Positions 32,377-39,609 are shown, counted from the first letter of the stretch. The stretch: DNA of 42,167 nucleotides from Cellulomonas iranensis NBRC 101100 = JCM 18110 (GCF_001552375.1 NZ_BCRB01000028.1:1-42167), one strand, 5' to 3'. Numbers and translations: made by a program. Notes: generated by a model from the letters alone, not told the origin.

Positions 32377-32408
32377 AGGCTACCGGAATCACGGAATTCC
32401 GAAATTCC
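32377..32408 (-). promoter_or_regulatory. -10 element and 24-bp palindromic operator of the ArsR-M23 operon
   Basis: TAGCCT (32377-32382, minus strand) stands six bases before the start codon. Immediately upstream, 32385-32408 is a palindrome of the form GGAAT-N3-GGAATTCC-N3-ATTCC, AT-rich against its surroundings. It covers the spacer and -35 region and is the natural site for the encoded regulator. Confidence 0.75.
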
Positions 32409-32467
32409 TCCAGGGCTGGGGCGGCCGCCGCGCCGGGTGGTCACGGACGGCGGCCCCGGCGGAGCGG

Positions 32468-33130
32468 TCAGCCTCGGGCGCTCCAGACCAGCGGGGCCTG
32501 ACGGACCCAGGTGCCCTGCTCGACGACGTCGACGAGGAACCCGGCGAGGTCCCGGCGGTTGACGAACGTCGCGGGCTTCTCGGCACCCCGCACGGCGGCG
32601 CGCAGGGGCCCCCGCGCGGGCTTGTCGGAGAGCGCGACGGCGCGGGCCAGCGTCCAGTCGACGTCGGACGCCCGCAGCAGCGCGTCGACGCCGGCGTGGT
32701 CCTCGAAGCCGGCCTTGATGTTCGAGATCGCGATGAGCCCCCGCATGACCGGGTTGAGGTGCGCGCGGTCCTCGGCGACACCCTGGGTGGACGTCGCCAC
32801 GAAGCGCGTGATGCCCTGCTCGGCCATCACCGCCAGGGTGGCGCGCGCGGCGTCGGTCATGAAGTGCGGCGGGCTGACGGGCCTGGCCCACGGGTTGTCC
32901 GACGCGCGGGCGTTGTTCAGCACGCTGATGACGGCCTCGGCGCCTTCCGCCGCCCGGCGGATGTCGTCGATGTCGGCCGGCGTGCCCGCGACCAGCTCGA
33001 CGCCGGCGGGTGCGTCGAGCGCGGCAGGGTCACGGACCAGGGCGCGGACCCGGTGCCCGCGGGCGGCGGCGTGGGACAGGACGTGGATGCCGGTGCGGCC
33101 GCTGCCGCCCAGCACGAGCAGGGTGCTCAT
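32468..33130 (-). CDS. NmrA/SDR-like NAD(P)-binding protein
   Basis: Protein of 220 residues with an N-terminal Rossmann motif LVLGGSGRTGIHVL and the extended-SDR/NmrA-type body (ARGHRVRALVRDP, VISVLNNAR, ITRFVATSTQGVAED). The Tyr-x-x-x-Lys catalytic pair of classical SDRs is not seen, typical of atypical NAD(P)H-binding members such as quinone reductase-like or redox-sensing proteins. GGAGAA precedes the ATG. It is divergent from the HxlR gene with a shared operator, an arrangement often found for redox- or electrophile-responsive pairs. Confidence 0.88.
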   Translation of the reverse strand: MSTLLVLGGSGRTGIHVLSHAAARGHRVRALVRDPAALDAPAGVELVAGTPADIDDIRRAAEGAEAVISVLNNARASDNPWARPVSPPHFMTDAARATLAVMAEQGITRFVATSTQGVAEDRAHLNPVMRGLIAISNIKAGFEDHAGVDALLRASDVDWTLARAVALSDKPARGPLRAAVRGAEKPATFVNRRDLAGFLVDVVEQGTWVRQAPLVWSARG

Positions 33131-33152
33131 GGGGGGGTTCTCCTGTGGTGTC

Positions 33153-33178
33153 GTAAGAGTTACTGTTGGTGCGGTAAC
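33153..33178. promoter_or_regulatory. Inverted repeats in the NmrA/HxlR divergent promoter
   Basis: GTTAC (33159-33163) and GTAAC (33174-33178) form an inverted repeat with a 10-bp centre, and GTAA-GAG-TTAC (33153-33163) overlaps it. The elements are AT-rich compared with flanks and lie between the two start codons. This fits an HxlR-family operator controlling both directions. Confidence 0.6.
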
Positions 33179-33198
33179 GGTCGGATCGGTAGGTAGGG

Positions 33199-33618
33199 AT
33201 GGTCGGGATGGCGACGCAGCGGACGATCGCGGGCCCGTGCACGGCGTGGCCGGAGGACAGCGCTTTCATCCGGGAGGTGCTGGACCGGATCGGTGACAAG
33301 TGGACGGTCCTGGTCGTCAGCACGCTGGGCGCGGGCCCGCTGCGGTACTCGGACCTCCAGGCGAGCGTCCCCGGGATCTCGCAGCGGATGCTGACCGTGA
33401 CGCTCAAGGAGCTCGAGCGCGACGGCCTCGTGACCCGGACCGCGTACCCCGAGGTGCCGCCGCGCGTGGTCTACGAGCTCACGGACCTCGGCCGGTCGCT
33501 CCTGGCGTCCGTCATGCCCTTGGCGGGGTGGGCCGCCGAGCACCACGGCACGATCGCGGCGCACCGCCGCGCGCACGCGACCACGGGCGTGGGGCGGGCG
33601 GCTACGCGGGCGGGTTGA
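33199..33618 (+). CDS. HxlR-family transcriptional regulator
   Basis: Protein of 139 residues. The HxlR winged helix spans about 25-115: VLDRIGDKWTVLVVSTLGAGPLRYSDLQASVPGISQRMLTVTLKELERDGLVTR, then VVYELTDLGRSL. One Cys precedes the domain (AGPCTAWPED), the position where redox-sensing members carry their reactive Cys. ATG at 33199 is used here; ATG at 33208 is an alternative that would place the start 7 nt after AGGGAT. It is divergent from the NmrA-like gene and likely controls it. The 3' end overlaps the convergent small gene by 17 bp. Confidence 0.88.
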   Translation: MVGMATQRTIAGPCTAWPEDSAFIREVLDRIGDKWTVLVVSTLGAGPLRYSDLQASVPGISQRMLTVTLKELERDGLVTRTAYPEVPPRVVYELTDLGRSLLASVMPLAGWAAEHHGTIAAHRRAHATTGVGRAATRAG

Positions 33619-33784
33619 CCCCGACGGGCCGCTCGCCGCCGGCCGACGCACCCGGACCGCTCGGGGCGTCGGCACCGGACGGCTCGTCCGGCCGGGCCGG
33701 GAGCGCGCAGGCGCCCGTCTCGGGGTCGCACATCCCCGCGGGGTCTCCCGCGACCACGAGCAGCGGGCGTACCGGCTCAGCCAC
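33602..33784 (-). CDS. Small Cys-x6-Cys protein coupled to the DsbA-family gene
   Basis: Predicted 60-residue protein of no recognised family. The first half (VAEPVRPLLVVAGDPAGMCD) is ordered-looking, followed by CDPETGACALP, giving a C-x6-C pair, and an Asp/Pro/Gly/Ser-rich tail. The GTG start overlaps the end of the DsbA-family gene by 8 nt, which favours translational coupling. The 3' end overlaps the convergent HxlR gene. The Cys pair next to a thiol oxidoreductase gene suggests a redox or metal-related partner, but that is inference. It could be a spurious frame in GC-rich DNA. Confidence 0.5.
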   Translation of the reverse strand: MAEPVRPLLVVAGDPAGMCDPETGACALPARPDEPSGADAPSGPGASAGGERPVGVNPPA

Positions 33785-34439
33785 GGACGTCGACCTTCGC
33801 GGCGACCTGGTCGAGGACCTGCCCGTACGTCTCGACGGACTGCGCGCCGGGCACCGCGACCTGCCGGTCGACGACCACGAACGGCACGCCCGTCAGGCCC
33901 AGCGCCGCACCCTCGGCGCGGTCCGCGTGCACGTCCGCGGCGTACTCCGTACCCGCGAGGACCTGCCGCACGCGGTCGCCGTCCAGGCCGACCGACTCGG
34001 CCACGTGCACGAGCGCGTCGGGGTCGAACGGGTCGACCGTCCCGGCGAAGAACCGGTCCTGCAGCGCCGAGAAGAAGGCCGTCCCCAAGCCCTGCTCGTT
34101 CGCGAGGTGCAGCACGCGGTGGACGTCGAACGTGTTGGCGTCGAGGCGGTCGAGCGAGAACTCCAGGCCCTCGCTCCGCGCGAGCGCCTGGATGCGCCGC
34201 TCGGCGTCGCGCACCACCGTCGCGTCACCGCCGTGGGAGCGGATGAAGGCGCTCTCGATGGTCTCCGGCTCACGGGGTGCGCCGGGGTTCAGCTCGAACG
34301 ACCGGAGCCTGACCTCGAAGCGGTCGGCGTCCGGCCGTCGCTCGATCGCGGCCTGGAGCCGGTGCTTCCCGACGTAGCACCACGGGCACCCCAGGTCGGT
34401 CCACACCTCGACGACCACGGGCCGGTCCTGCTCACGCAT
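33777..34439 (-). CDS. DsbA-family oxidoreductase (FrnE-like)
   Basis: Cytoplasmic thioredoxin-fold protein of 220 residues. The active-site CPWC lies at 18-21 in WTDLGCPWCYVGKHRL, a helical insertion occupies the middle, and the cis-proline motif is LTGVPFVVVD. ELNPGAP and FDVHRVLHLANEQGL match the FrnE/polyketide-associated DsbA group, found widely in actinomycetes with roles in oxidative-stress tolerance. GAGGGGAGTGG precedes the ATG. It is followed by the small Cys-x6-Cys gene with an 8-nt overlap. Confidence 0.92.
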   Translation of the reverse strand: MREQDRPVVVEVWTDLGCPWCYVGKHRLQAAIERRPDADRFEVRLRSFELNPGAPREPETIESAFIRSHGGDATVVRDAERRIQALARSEGLEFSLDRLDANTFDVHRVLHLANEQGLGTAFFSALQDRFFAGTVDPFDPDALVHVAESVGLDGDRVRQVLAGTEYAADVHADRAEGAALGLTGVPFVVVDRQVAVPGAQSVETYGQVLDQVAAKVDVRG

Positions 34440-34520
34440 CTGCCACTCCCCTCGTCATGCCGCACTGTCGGTGCGTAACGCCATGATGCGTGCGTTCGAG
34501 GGGGCGTACAAAAGGCACTT

Positions 34521-34537
34521 CGAGGTGCGTCACCTCG
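34521..34537 (-). terminator. Terminator of the tRNA gene
   Basis: On the minus strand, a 7-bp hairpin CGAGGTG-ACG-CACCTCG is followed within 7 nt by TTTT. It is the only hairpin in this window I find with a T-run, and lies 35 nt past the tRNA 3' end. Confidence 0.6.
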
Positions 34538-34571
34538 CGGGCTCCGCGCGGCTCGAGCCTCGGGCGTCGGG

Positions 34572-34645
34572 TGCCCCCGCCGGGGTTCGAACCCGGACTG
34601 GACCGGGTTTAAGCCGGTTGCCTCTGCCGGTTGGGCTACGGGGGC
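34572..34645 (-). tRNA. tRNA with anticodon UAA (Leu, UUA codon), short variable loop
   Basis: A complete cloverleaf can be folded: acceptor GCCCCCG/CGGGGGC (7 bp), U8-A9, a D arm GCC/GGC, and the anticodon stem ACCGG/CCGGT around loop CTTAAAC. The variable region is only 5 nt (CCAGT), and the T arm is CCGGG-TTCGAAC-CCCGG. The discriminator is A73; the gene continues CC-C, so the terminal A of CCA is not encoded. With U33 in place, the anticodon is UAA, which reads UUA (leucine). Normal bacterial tRNA-Leu has a long variable arm; this molecule is class I-shaped. CAGGAT 9 nt upstream is a likely -10, and a T-run terminator follows. Confidence 0.88.
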
Positions 34646-34654
34646 GCGCCCGTC

Positions 34655-34660
34655 ATCCTG
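34655..34660 (-). promoter_or_regulatory. -10 element of the tRNA gene
   Basis: CAGGAT on the minus strand ends 9 nt before the tRNA 5' end, giving a start point a few bases upstream of the mature molecule. The gene is thus probably transcribed on its own, beyond the ndh terminator. Confidence 0.45.
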
Positions 34661-34702
34661 CCAGCGCGCGGGCCCCACGTGCGGCACGGGACCCGGGACG
34701 CA

Positions 34703-34740
34703 CGACGCCCCCGCGACCACGGCGGGTCGCGGGGGCGTCG
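34703..34740 (-). terminator. Terminator of the NADH dehydrogenase gene
   Basis: CGACGCCCCCGCGACC (34703-34718) pairs perfectly over 16 bp with 34725-34740, loop of 6 nt, 14 nt after the stop codon. Confidence 0.8.
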
Positions 34741-34754
34741 GCGGCGGGCGGGCG

Positions 34755-36278
34755 TCAGGACGCGTGCGCGTCGCCCTTCTCCGCCGGGGAGCCCTTCTCG
34801 GCCTTGGACGGCGGCAACGAGGGCGCCGCGGTGGCGCCGTCGGTCGGGGCCGTGCCCTGCGCGCTCTGCTCGACCTTGGGCTTCGGCGGCACCGACGCGG
34901 CGCGGAACTCGGCGCGCGGGTCGTGCAGCGACCCCAGCGCGACGACCTCGCGGCGCAGCAGCACCGACCCGGTCCAGCCCGCGGCGATCCGCAGCTTGCG
35001 GTTGAACGTCGGCATCGCGAACACGTGGTACGTGCGGTGCAGGACCCACGCCAGGAAGCCGCGGACCTTGATGCGGCCGAACATCTGCGCGACACCCTTG
35101 TACATGCCGAGCGACGCGACCGCGCCGACGTTCTTGTGCTTGTACGGCGTCGGGCGGCCCGAGCGGAGCACGACGGCGAGGTTGTCGCCGATGTGGTTGC
35201 CCTGCCGCAGCGCGTGCTGCGCGTTGGGCGGGCAGAACTTGCCGGGGTTGTAAAGGTCGGGCACCGCGGCGCAGTCGCCCGCCGACCACGCGTCGGCCAC
35301 GACCGTGCCGTCCTCGGTGGTCACCTGCAGCTCGGCGTTGCAGATGACGCGGCCCATCTTGTCCAGCGGCAGGTCCGACTCCTGCAGCACCGGGTTGGCC
35401 TTGACGCCCGCCGTCCACACGACCGTCTCGGCGTCGAACTCGGTGCCGTTCGACAGCACGATGTGCCCGTCGACGCAGGACGACAGGAACGTCGACAGGA
35501 AGATCTCGATGTCGCGCTTGCGGAGCTGCTCGAGCGTGTAGCCGCCCAGCTCCTCGCTCACCTCGGGGAGGATGCGCGGGCTGCCCTCGACGAGCACGAA
35601 GCGCAGCTCGTCCTGCTCGATCTGCTTGTACTTGCGCACCGCGTAGCGCGCCATGTCCTCGACCTCGCCGAGCGCCTCGACGCCCGCGAAGCCGCCGCCG
35701 ACGAACACGAAGGTCAGCATGCGCCGCCGCAGCTCCGGGTCCCACGTGGACGCCGCGACGTCGATGCGGCCCAGCACGTGGTTGCGGACCGCGATGGCCT
35801 CCTCGACGTTCTTGAAGCCGATCGCGACCTCGGCGAGGCCGGGGATCGGCAGCGTGCGCGCGACCGAGCCGAGGCCGACGACCAGGTGGTCGTACGTCAC
35901 CCAGTACGGCTCGCCCTCGATGGGCGTGATCTGCACGCGGCGGTTCGCGTGCTCGATGTGCGTGACGTGACCCTGCAGCACGTCGACGCCCTTGAGCGCG
36001 CGACGGTGCGGGGCGACGACGTTGCGGGGGTCGATGGACCCGGCGGCCGCCTCCGGCAGGAACGGCGCGTACGTCATGTACGGGCGCGGGTCGACGACGA
36101 CGATGGCCGCCTCGCGCTTGCCGAGACGACGGCGCAGCCGACGGGCCGAGTACAGGCCCACCGTGCCGCCGCCGAGGACCAGGACGCGCGGCACCTTGCG
36201 GGGCTTGCCGGCGGGCGCCGGCATGAGCTCGCCGGACGGGCGGGCGGCGTCGACGGACGCGGAGGGCGACTGAGGCAT
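34755..36278 (-). CDS. ndh: Type II NADH:quinone oxidoreductase
   Basis: Non-proton-pumping, membrane-bound flavoenzyme passing electrons from NADH to menaquinone. The 507 residues have a Pro-rich N-terminal extension (1-28), the FAD Rossmann motif VLVLGGGTVGLYSA and the NADH motif FVFVGGGFAGVEALGE. The quinone-side sequence AWSAGDCAAVPD...CPPNAQHALRQG is the family signature. A C-terminal amphipathic region (about 415-460) provides membrane association, followed by a disordered Lys/Ala/Pro tail. ATG at 36278 lies 7 nt after a TACCGT -10, suggesting a leaderless mRNA. It is monocistronic with a strong terminator. Confidence 0.94.
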   Translation of the reverse strand: MPQSPSASVDAARPSGELMPAPAGKPRKVPRVLVLGGGTVGLYSARRLRRRLGKREAAIVVVDPRPYMTYAPFLPEAAAGSIDPRNVVAPHRRALKGVDVLQGHVTHIEHANRRVQITPIEGEPYWVTYDHLVVGLGSVARTLPIPGLAEVAIGFKNVEEAIAVRNHVLGRIDVAASTWDPELRRRMLTFVFVGGGFAGVEALGEVEDMARYAVRKYKQIEQDELRFVLVEGSPRILPEVSEELGGYTLEQLRKRDIEIFLSTFLSSCVDGHIVLSNGTEFDAETVVWTAGVKANPVLQESDLPLDKMGRVICNAELQVTTEDGTVVADAWSAGDCAAVPDLYNPGKFCPPNAQHALRQGNHIGDNLAVVLRSGRPTPYKHKNVGAVASLGMYKGVAQMFGRIKVRGFLAWVLHRTYHVFAMPTFNRKLRIAAGWTGSVLLRREVVALGSLHDPRAEFRAASVPPKPKVEQSAQGTAPTDGATAAPSLPPSKAEKGSPAEKGDAHAS

Positions 36279-36285
36279 ACCTCAT

Positions 36286-36291
36286 ACGGTA
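36286..36291 (-). promoter_or_regulatory. -10 element of ndh, near-leaderless geometry
   Basis: TACCGT on the minus strand, followed by seven bases and then the ATG. A GAGGT lies directly against the ATG, too close for a ribosome site. Confidence 0.5.
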
Positions 36292-36373
36292 GACGTGCAC
36301 GCGCTCCCACGCGCCCTCCGGGGCCGGTGATACCGCGCACACCGAGCACGCGCGCGGCCCGTCGCGATGGGCC

Positions 36374-37828
36374 TCAGGTCCCGGGTCGCCGGTCGCGGGC
36401 GCCGTCGTCGGCGGCGGCGCCCGCCCCGCCCGTCCCGCCCTCGGTGACGGGCGCCGCACCGCGCTCGACGCGCACGCGCGTGATGCGGCGCCGGTCGACC
36501 ACCCGCACGCGCAGCAGCACCGGCGGCGCGTCGTCCGCCGCGTCGTCACCCTCGCCCTCGGGCGCGACCTCGACCGCGTCGCCGGCGGCCGGGATGCGCC
36601 CGAACCGCGCCAGCAGGTACCCCGCGACCGTCTCGTACGGCCCCTCGGGCAGCGCGACGCCCGTGCGGTCCGCGAACTCCTCGAGCGTCAGCCCCGCGTC
36701 GACCTCCGCGGCGCCCGTCACGCGCACCGGCACGGGGTCGTACTCGTCGACGATGTCGCCGACCAGCTCCTCCAGCAGGTCCTCGAGCGTCACGATGCCG
36801 TCGGTGCCGCCGTACTCGTCCACGACGACCGCGATGTGCGCACCCGTGCGACGCATCGTCGACAGCGTCGGCAGGACCGCGTTGGTGCCCGGCAGCGACA
36901 CGATCGGCCGCGTCACGTCGCCCACCGTCGTGCCGGCGACCTCGACGATCGCCTCGACCACGCCCTCGCGCCCGTGCGTGTCGGGGTCCTCCTCGGCCTC
37001 GCGCACGGCACGCGCGACGGGCGCGAGCAGGTCGCGCACGTGCACGAACCCAACGATGTCGTCGAAGTCCTCGCCCGTCACGGGGTACCGCGAGTACGGC
37101 AGCGTCCCGACGAGCCGCGCGGCCTCGGCGATCGGCGCGTCGGCGGCGAGGAACGTCACGTCGGCGCGCGGGCGCATGACCTCGACGAGCGAGCGGTCGC
37201 CGACGTCGAACACGTCGTCGATGAGGCGCCGCTCGTCCTCCGGCAGGTCGGGGTGCGAGCGCACGAGGTCGCGCAGCTCCTCGTCGGTGATCTGGTCGCT
37301 CGTCGCGGCCGGGTCGAAGCCGAGCAGCCGGACGACACCGTTGGTGGACTTCGAGAGCAGCCAGATCACCGGCGTCATGAGCACCGCGAACCGGTCGAGC
37401 GGCGGACCCACCCACAGCGACACGCGCGCGGCCTGCTGCATCGCGATGCGCTTGGGCACCAGCTCGCCCAGCACGAGCGACAGGTACGCGATGACGAGCG
37501 TGAGGGCGATCAGCGCGACGCCCTCGGCCGTGCCCCGCGGCAGCCCCAGCGACACGAGCACCGGCGCGACGGCCGGCGCGAGCGACGACGCCCCGAACGC
37601 GGCCGAGAAGAACCCCGCGACCGTCACGCCGATCTGCACCGCGGCGAGGAACCGGTTGGGGTTCCGCGCGACCGCCGCGACGCGCACGCCACGGGTGCCC
37701 TGCTTCTCGAGCTGGCCGAGCTGCGACTCGCGCAGCGACACCAGCGCGAGCTCGGTGCCGGCGAACACGCCGCCGACGAGGATGAACAGCAGGACGAGGC
37801 CGATGTCGGCCCAGGTGTCAGCGGTCAT
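36374..37828 (-). CDS. CNNM/CBS/CorC-HlyC transporter-like protein
   Basis: Protein of 484 residues. An N-terminal CNNM (DUF21) domain with four hydrophobic segments spans about 1-185, including GGVFAGTELALVSLRESQL and YLSLVLGELVPKRIAM. Two CBS domains follow (about 205-330; RPRADVTFL and VVVDEYGGTDGIVTLEDLLEELVGDI, a near-invariant motif). The CorC_HlyC domain occupies about 345-440, and the tail is Arg/Gly-rich. Proteins of this layout act in magnesium or cobalt efflux; the haemolysin name is historical. TACGCT at 37885-37890 (minus strand) may be the -10. No clear ribosome site precedes the ATG. Confidence 0.93.
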   Translation of the reverse strand: MTADTWADIGLVLLFILVGGVFAGTELALVSLRESQLGQLEKQGTRGVRVAAVARNPNRFLAAVQIGVTVAGFFSAAFGASSLAPAVAPVLVSLGLPRGTAEGVALIALTLVIAYLSLVLGELVPKRIAMQQAARVSLWVGPPLDRFAVLMTPVIWLLSKSTNGVVRLLGFDPAATSDQITDEELRDLVRSHPDLPEDERRLIDDVFDVGDRSLVEVMRPRADVTFLAADAPIAEAARLVGTLPYSRYPVTGEDFDDIVGFVHVRDLLAPVARAVREAEEDPDTHGREGVVEAIVEVAGTTVGDVTRPIVSLPGTNAVLPTLSTMRRTGAHIAVVVDEYGGTDGIVTLEDLLEELVGDIVDEYDPVPVRVTGAAEVDAGLTLEEFADRTGVALPEGPYETVAGYLLARFGRIPAAGDAVEVAPEGEGDDAADDAPPVLLRVRVVDRRRITRVRVERGAAPVTEGGTGGAGAAADDGARDRRPGT

Positions 37829-37940
37829 GGCGTGGGTCTGCCCGAGGTCATGTGCGGGTCCGGGTCGGCGGCGGGGACGTCCTCAGCGTAGAGGCCGGCC
37901 GTCGCCGTCGCGCGGGCTCCGCGGCGGCGTGCGGGACGGC

Positions 37941-37979
37941 GGCCCGGTGCGCGACGCCCTTCGCGTCGCGCGCCGGGCC
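37941..37979 (-). terminator. Very strong hairpin after the HAAS-domain gene
   Basis: A 17-bp stem (37941-37957 with 37963-37979, one G-T pair) with loop CCTTC, 20 nt past the stop codon on the minus strand. It separates the PadR-HAAS operon from the CNNM gene. Confidence 0.8.
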
Positions 37980-37999
37980 CGCGCGGGACCCTGCCCGCG

Positions 38000-39262
38000 T
38001 CAGCGACCCGTGCGCCGCGCGACGGTCGTGGACACGGCCGTCCGCGTCGCCGGGTCGTCGCCGCGGTCGGTGACAGCACCCGCGGGCTCGACACCGTCGA
38101 CCGATGCGTCCGCGGTCCCGTCGCCCCCGCCGGGCGCCGGGCTCGTCCCGTCCGCGGCGCCGTCGGCTCCGCCGGCCGGTTCCGTGCCGTCCCCCGGCGC
38201 CGCAGTCGACCCGGCAGGGACCTCCAGCGTGGGCGCCTTCGCGAAGGGGAACGGCGGCGTCGTCGGCGCGACGCCCTCCGGCGGCCCGTAGACACCCGAG
38301 TCCGGGCTCACGTACTCCTGCTCCGGCCAGCCGCGCAGCGGATAGACGTTCCAGCGCTGACGGCCGTCCTGCGCGACGGCCGGCGCGAAGTACCACGGCC
38401 GGTCGTCGTCGGGGCGGAACCAGGGCTCTGTGCCCTCGTCGAACGTCGTGCGGACCTGGCGCCCGCGGTCGTCGTAGATCTGCACGTCCGAAAGCGGGTT
38501 GCCCTCGGCGTCGTACACGAACAGGTTGCTCACCGGCATGCCGTCGACCACCACGCCGTCCTGCGGGACCTCGACGCGGTACGAGGTGGAGCCGTGCTGG
38601 TACGCGAGGGCGGCAACGGCGCTGCGCGCCCACGCGTCCTGCCCGTTGTGCCACAGCACCAGCGGGAGCAGGGCGACGGCCGCCACGACGGTCGCCGCGC
38701 GCACGGCCGCGACCGCCGGCCGCGACGTGAACCACAGGCCGCGCCCCGCCTGCACGCTCGTGACGACGGCGAGGAGCAGCAGCAGCCACGCGGCGCCGTG
38801 CTGCGGCAGCCACGTCGGTCGCGTGTCGAGCACGCGCACCACCAGCTGGTAGACGGCCCAGGCGCGCACGAGCCACCACGCCGGGCGCAGCGACACGGCG
38901 AACTGCTCGACCGGCGCCCACCACGCGTGGATCCGCAGCCGTGCCAGCAGCGCGTCGGCCGCGGCCCGCAGGCGACGGCCAGGTGCGCGCAGCACGTCGC
39001 CGGCCGTTCGGCGGCCGGTCCCGGCGTGCTCGAGGCCCGCCGCCGCGCGCAGCTCGGCCGCGTACGCGTGCGGCGAGCCGAACTCGTCGACGAGCGACGC
39101 GCGGTGCGGCCGCCGCTCGTCGGCCAGCGCGTCGGCCAGGTTGGCCTCGAGGCCGTCGGTGAGGTCGTCGACCTGGTCGGCGCCCAGGTCCGCCAGCGCG
39201 GCGCGCACCTGCGCGGCGTACGTCCGCACGTCCTGCGCCACGGCGTCGTCGATGACGGTCAT
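38000..39262 (-). CDS. HAAS-domain membrane protein, partner of PadR
   Basis: Protein of 420 residues. The N-terminal HAAS-type helical domain (about 8-75; VRTYAAQVRAALADLGADQVDDLTDGLEANL) is the module usually encoded next to PadR regulators. A juxtamembrane helix and four hydrophobic segments follow (about 125-245). An extracytoplasmic region contains VYDAEGNPLSDVQIYDDRGRQV, a small beta-rich domain, and then a long Gly/Ala/Asp/Thr/Pro-rich disordered end. The start overlaps the PadR stop (ATGA). The architecture suggests a membrane sensor or anti-regulator controlled with PadR. The signal sensed is unknown. Confidence 0.85.
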   Translation of the reverse strand: MTVIDDAVAQDVRTYAAQVRAALADLGADQVDDLTDGLEANLADALADERRPHRASLVDEFGSPHAYAAELRAAAGLEHAGTGRRTAGDVLRAPGRRLRAAADALLARLRIHAWWAPVEQFAVSLRPAWWLVRAWAVYQLVVRVLDTRPTWLPQHGAAWLLLLLAVVTSVQAGRGLWFTSRPAVAAVRAATVVAAVALLPLVLWHNGQDAWARSAVAALAYQHGSTSYRVEVPQDGVVVDGMPVSNLFVYDAEGNPLSDVQIYDDRGRQVRTTFDEGTEPWFRPDDDRPWYFAPAVAQDGRQRWNVYPLRGWPEQEYVSPDSGVYGPPEGVAPTTPPFPFAKAPTLEVPAGSTAAPGDGTEPAGGADGAADGTSPAPGGGDGTADASVDGVEPAGAVTDRGDDPATRTAVSTTVARRTGR

Positions 39263-39588
39263 GCTGCCCCCTCGGTCTCGAGCAGGCGCCCCATCGTGCC
39301 GGCGAACTCCTGCCAGTCCTTGCGCTGCGCGGCCAGCAGGGCGCGGCCCTGCGCGTTGATCCCGTAGTACTTGCGGTGCGGCCCCTCGTCGCTCGGCACG
39401 ACGTAGGACGTCAGCGCGCCCGACGAGTACAGGCGGCGGAGCGTGCCGTACACGGACGCGTCGCCGACCTCCTCGATGCCCGCCGCGCGCAGCCGCCGCA
39501 CGACGTCGTAGCCGTACCCGTCCTCGTCGGCGACGACCGCGAGCACGGCAAGGTCCAGCACCCCCTTGAGCAGCTGTGTCGTGTCCAT
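39259..39588 (-). CDS. PadR-family transcriptional regulator
   Basis: Winged-helix regulator of 109 residues (PadR-s2 type). Typical segments are LLKGVLDLAVLAVVADEDGYGYDVVRRLRAAGIEEVGDASVYGTLRRLYSSGALTS and PSDEGPHRKYYGINAQGRALL. GGAGG precedes the ATG. Upstream is a 27-bp near-perfect palindrome spanning the -35 to -10 interval, the expected autoregulatory site. Translation is coupled to the HAAS-domain gene. Confidence 0.94.
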   Translation of the reverse strand: MDTTQLLKGVLDLAVLAVVADEDGYGYDVVRRLRAAGIEEVGDASVYGTLRRLYSSGALTSYVVPSDEGPHRKYYGINAQGRALLAAQRKDWQEFAGTMGRLLETEGAA

Positions 39589-39609
39589 GCACCCTCCTGC
39601 GCTCGGACG

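Noticed and set aside
33199..34439. Long plus-strand frame overlapping HxlR and running opposite the DsbA-family gene
   Set aside because: Arg-rich translation with no domain; both HxlR and the DsbA-family gene are clear in other frames.
34572..34645. tRNA as a stop-codon suppressor
   Set aside because: Anticodon UAA pairs with codon UUA; a UAA suppressor would need anticodon UUA.
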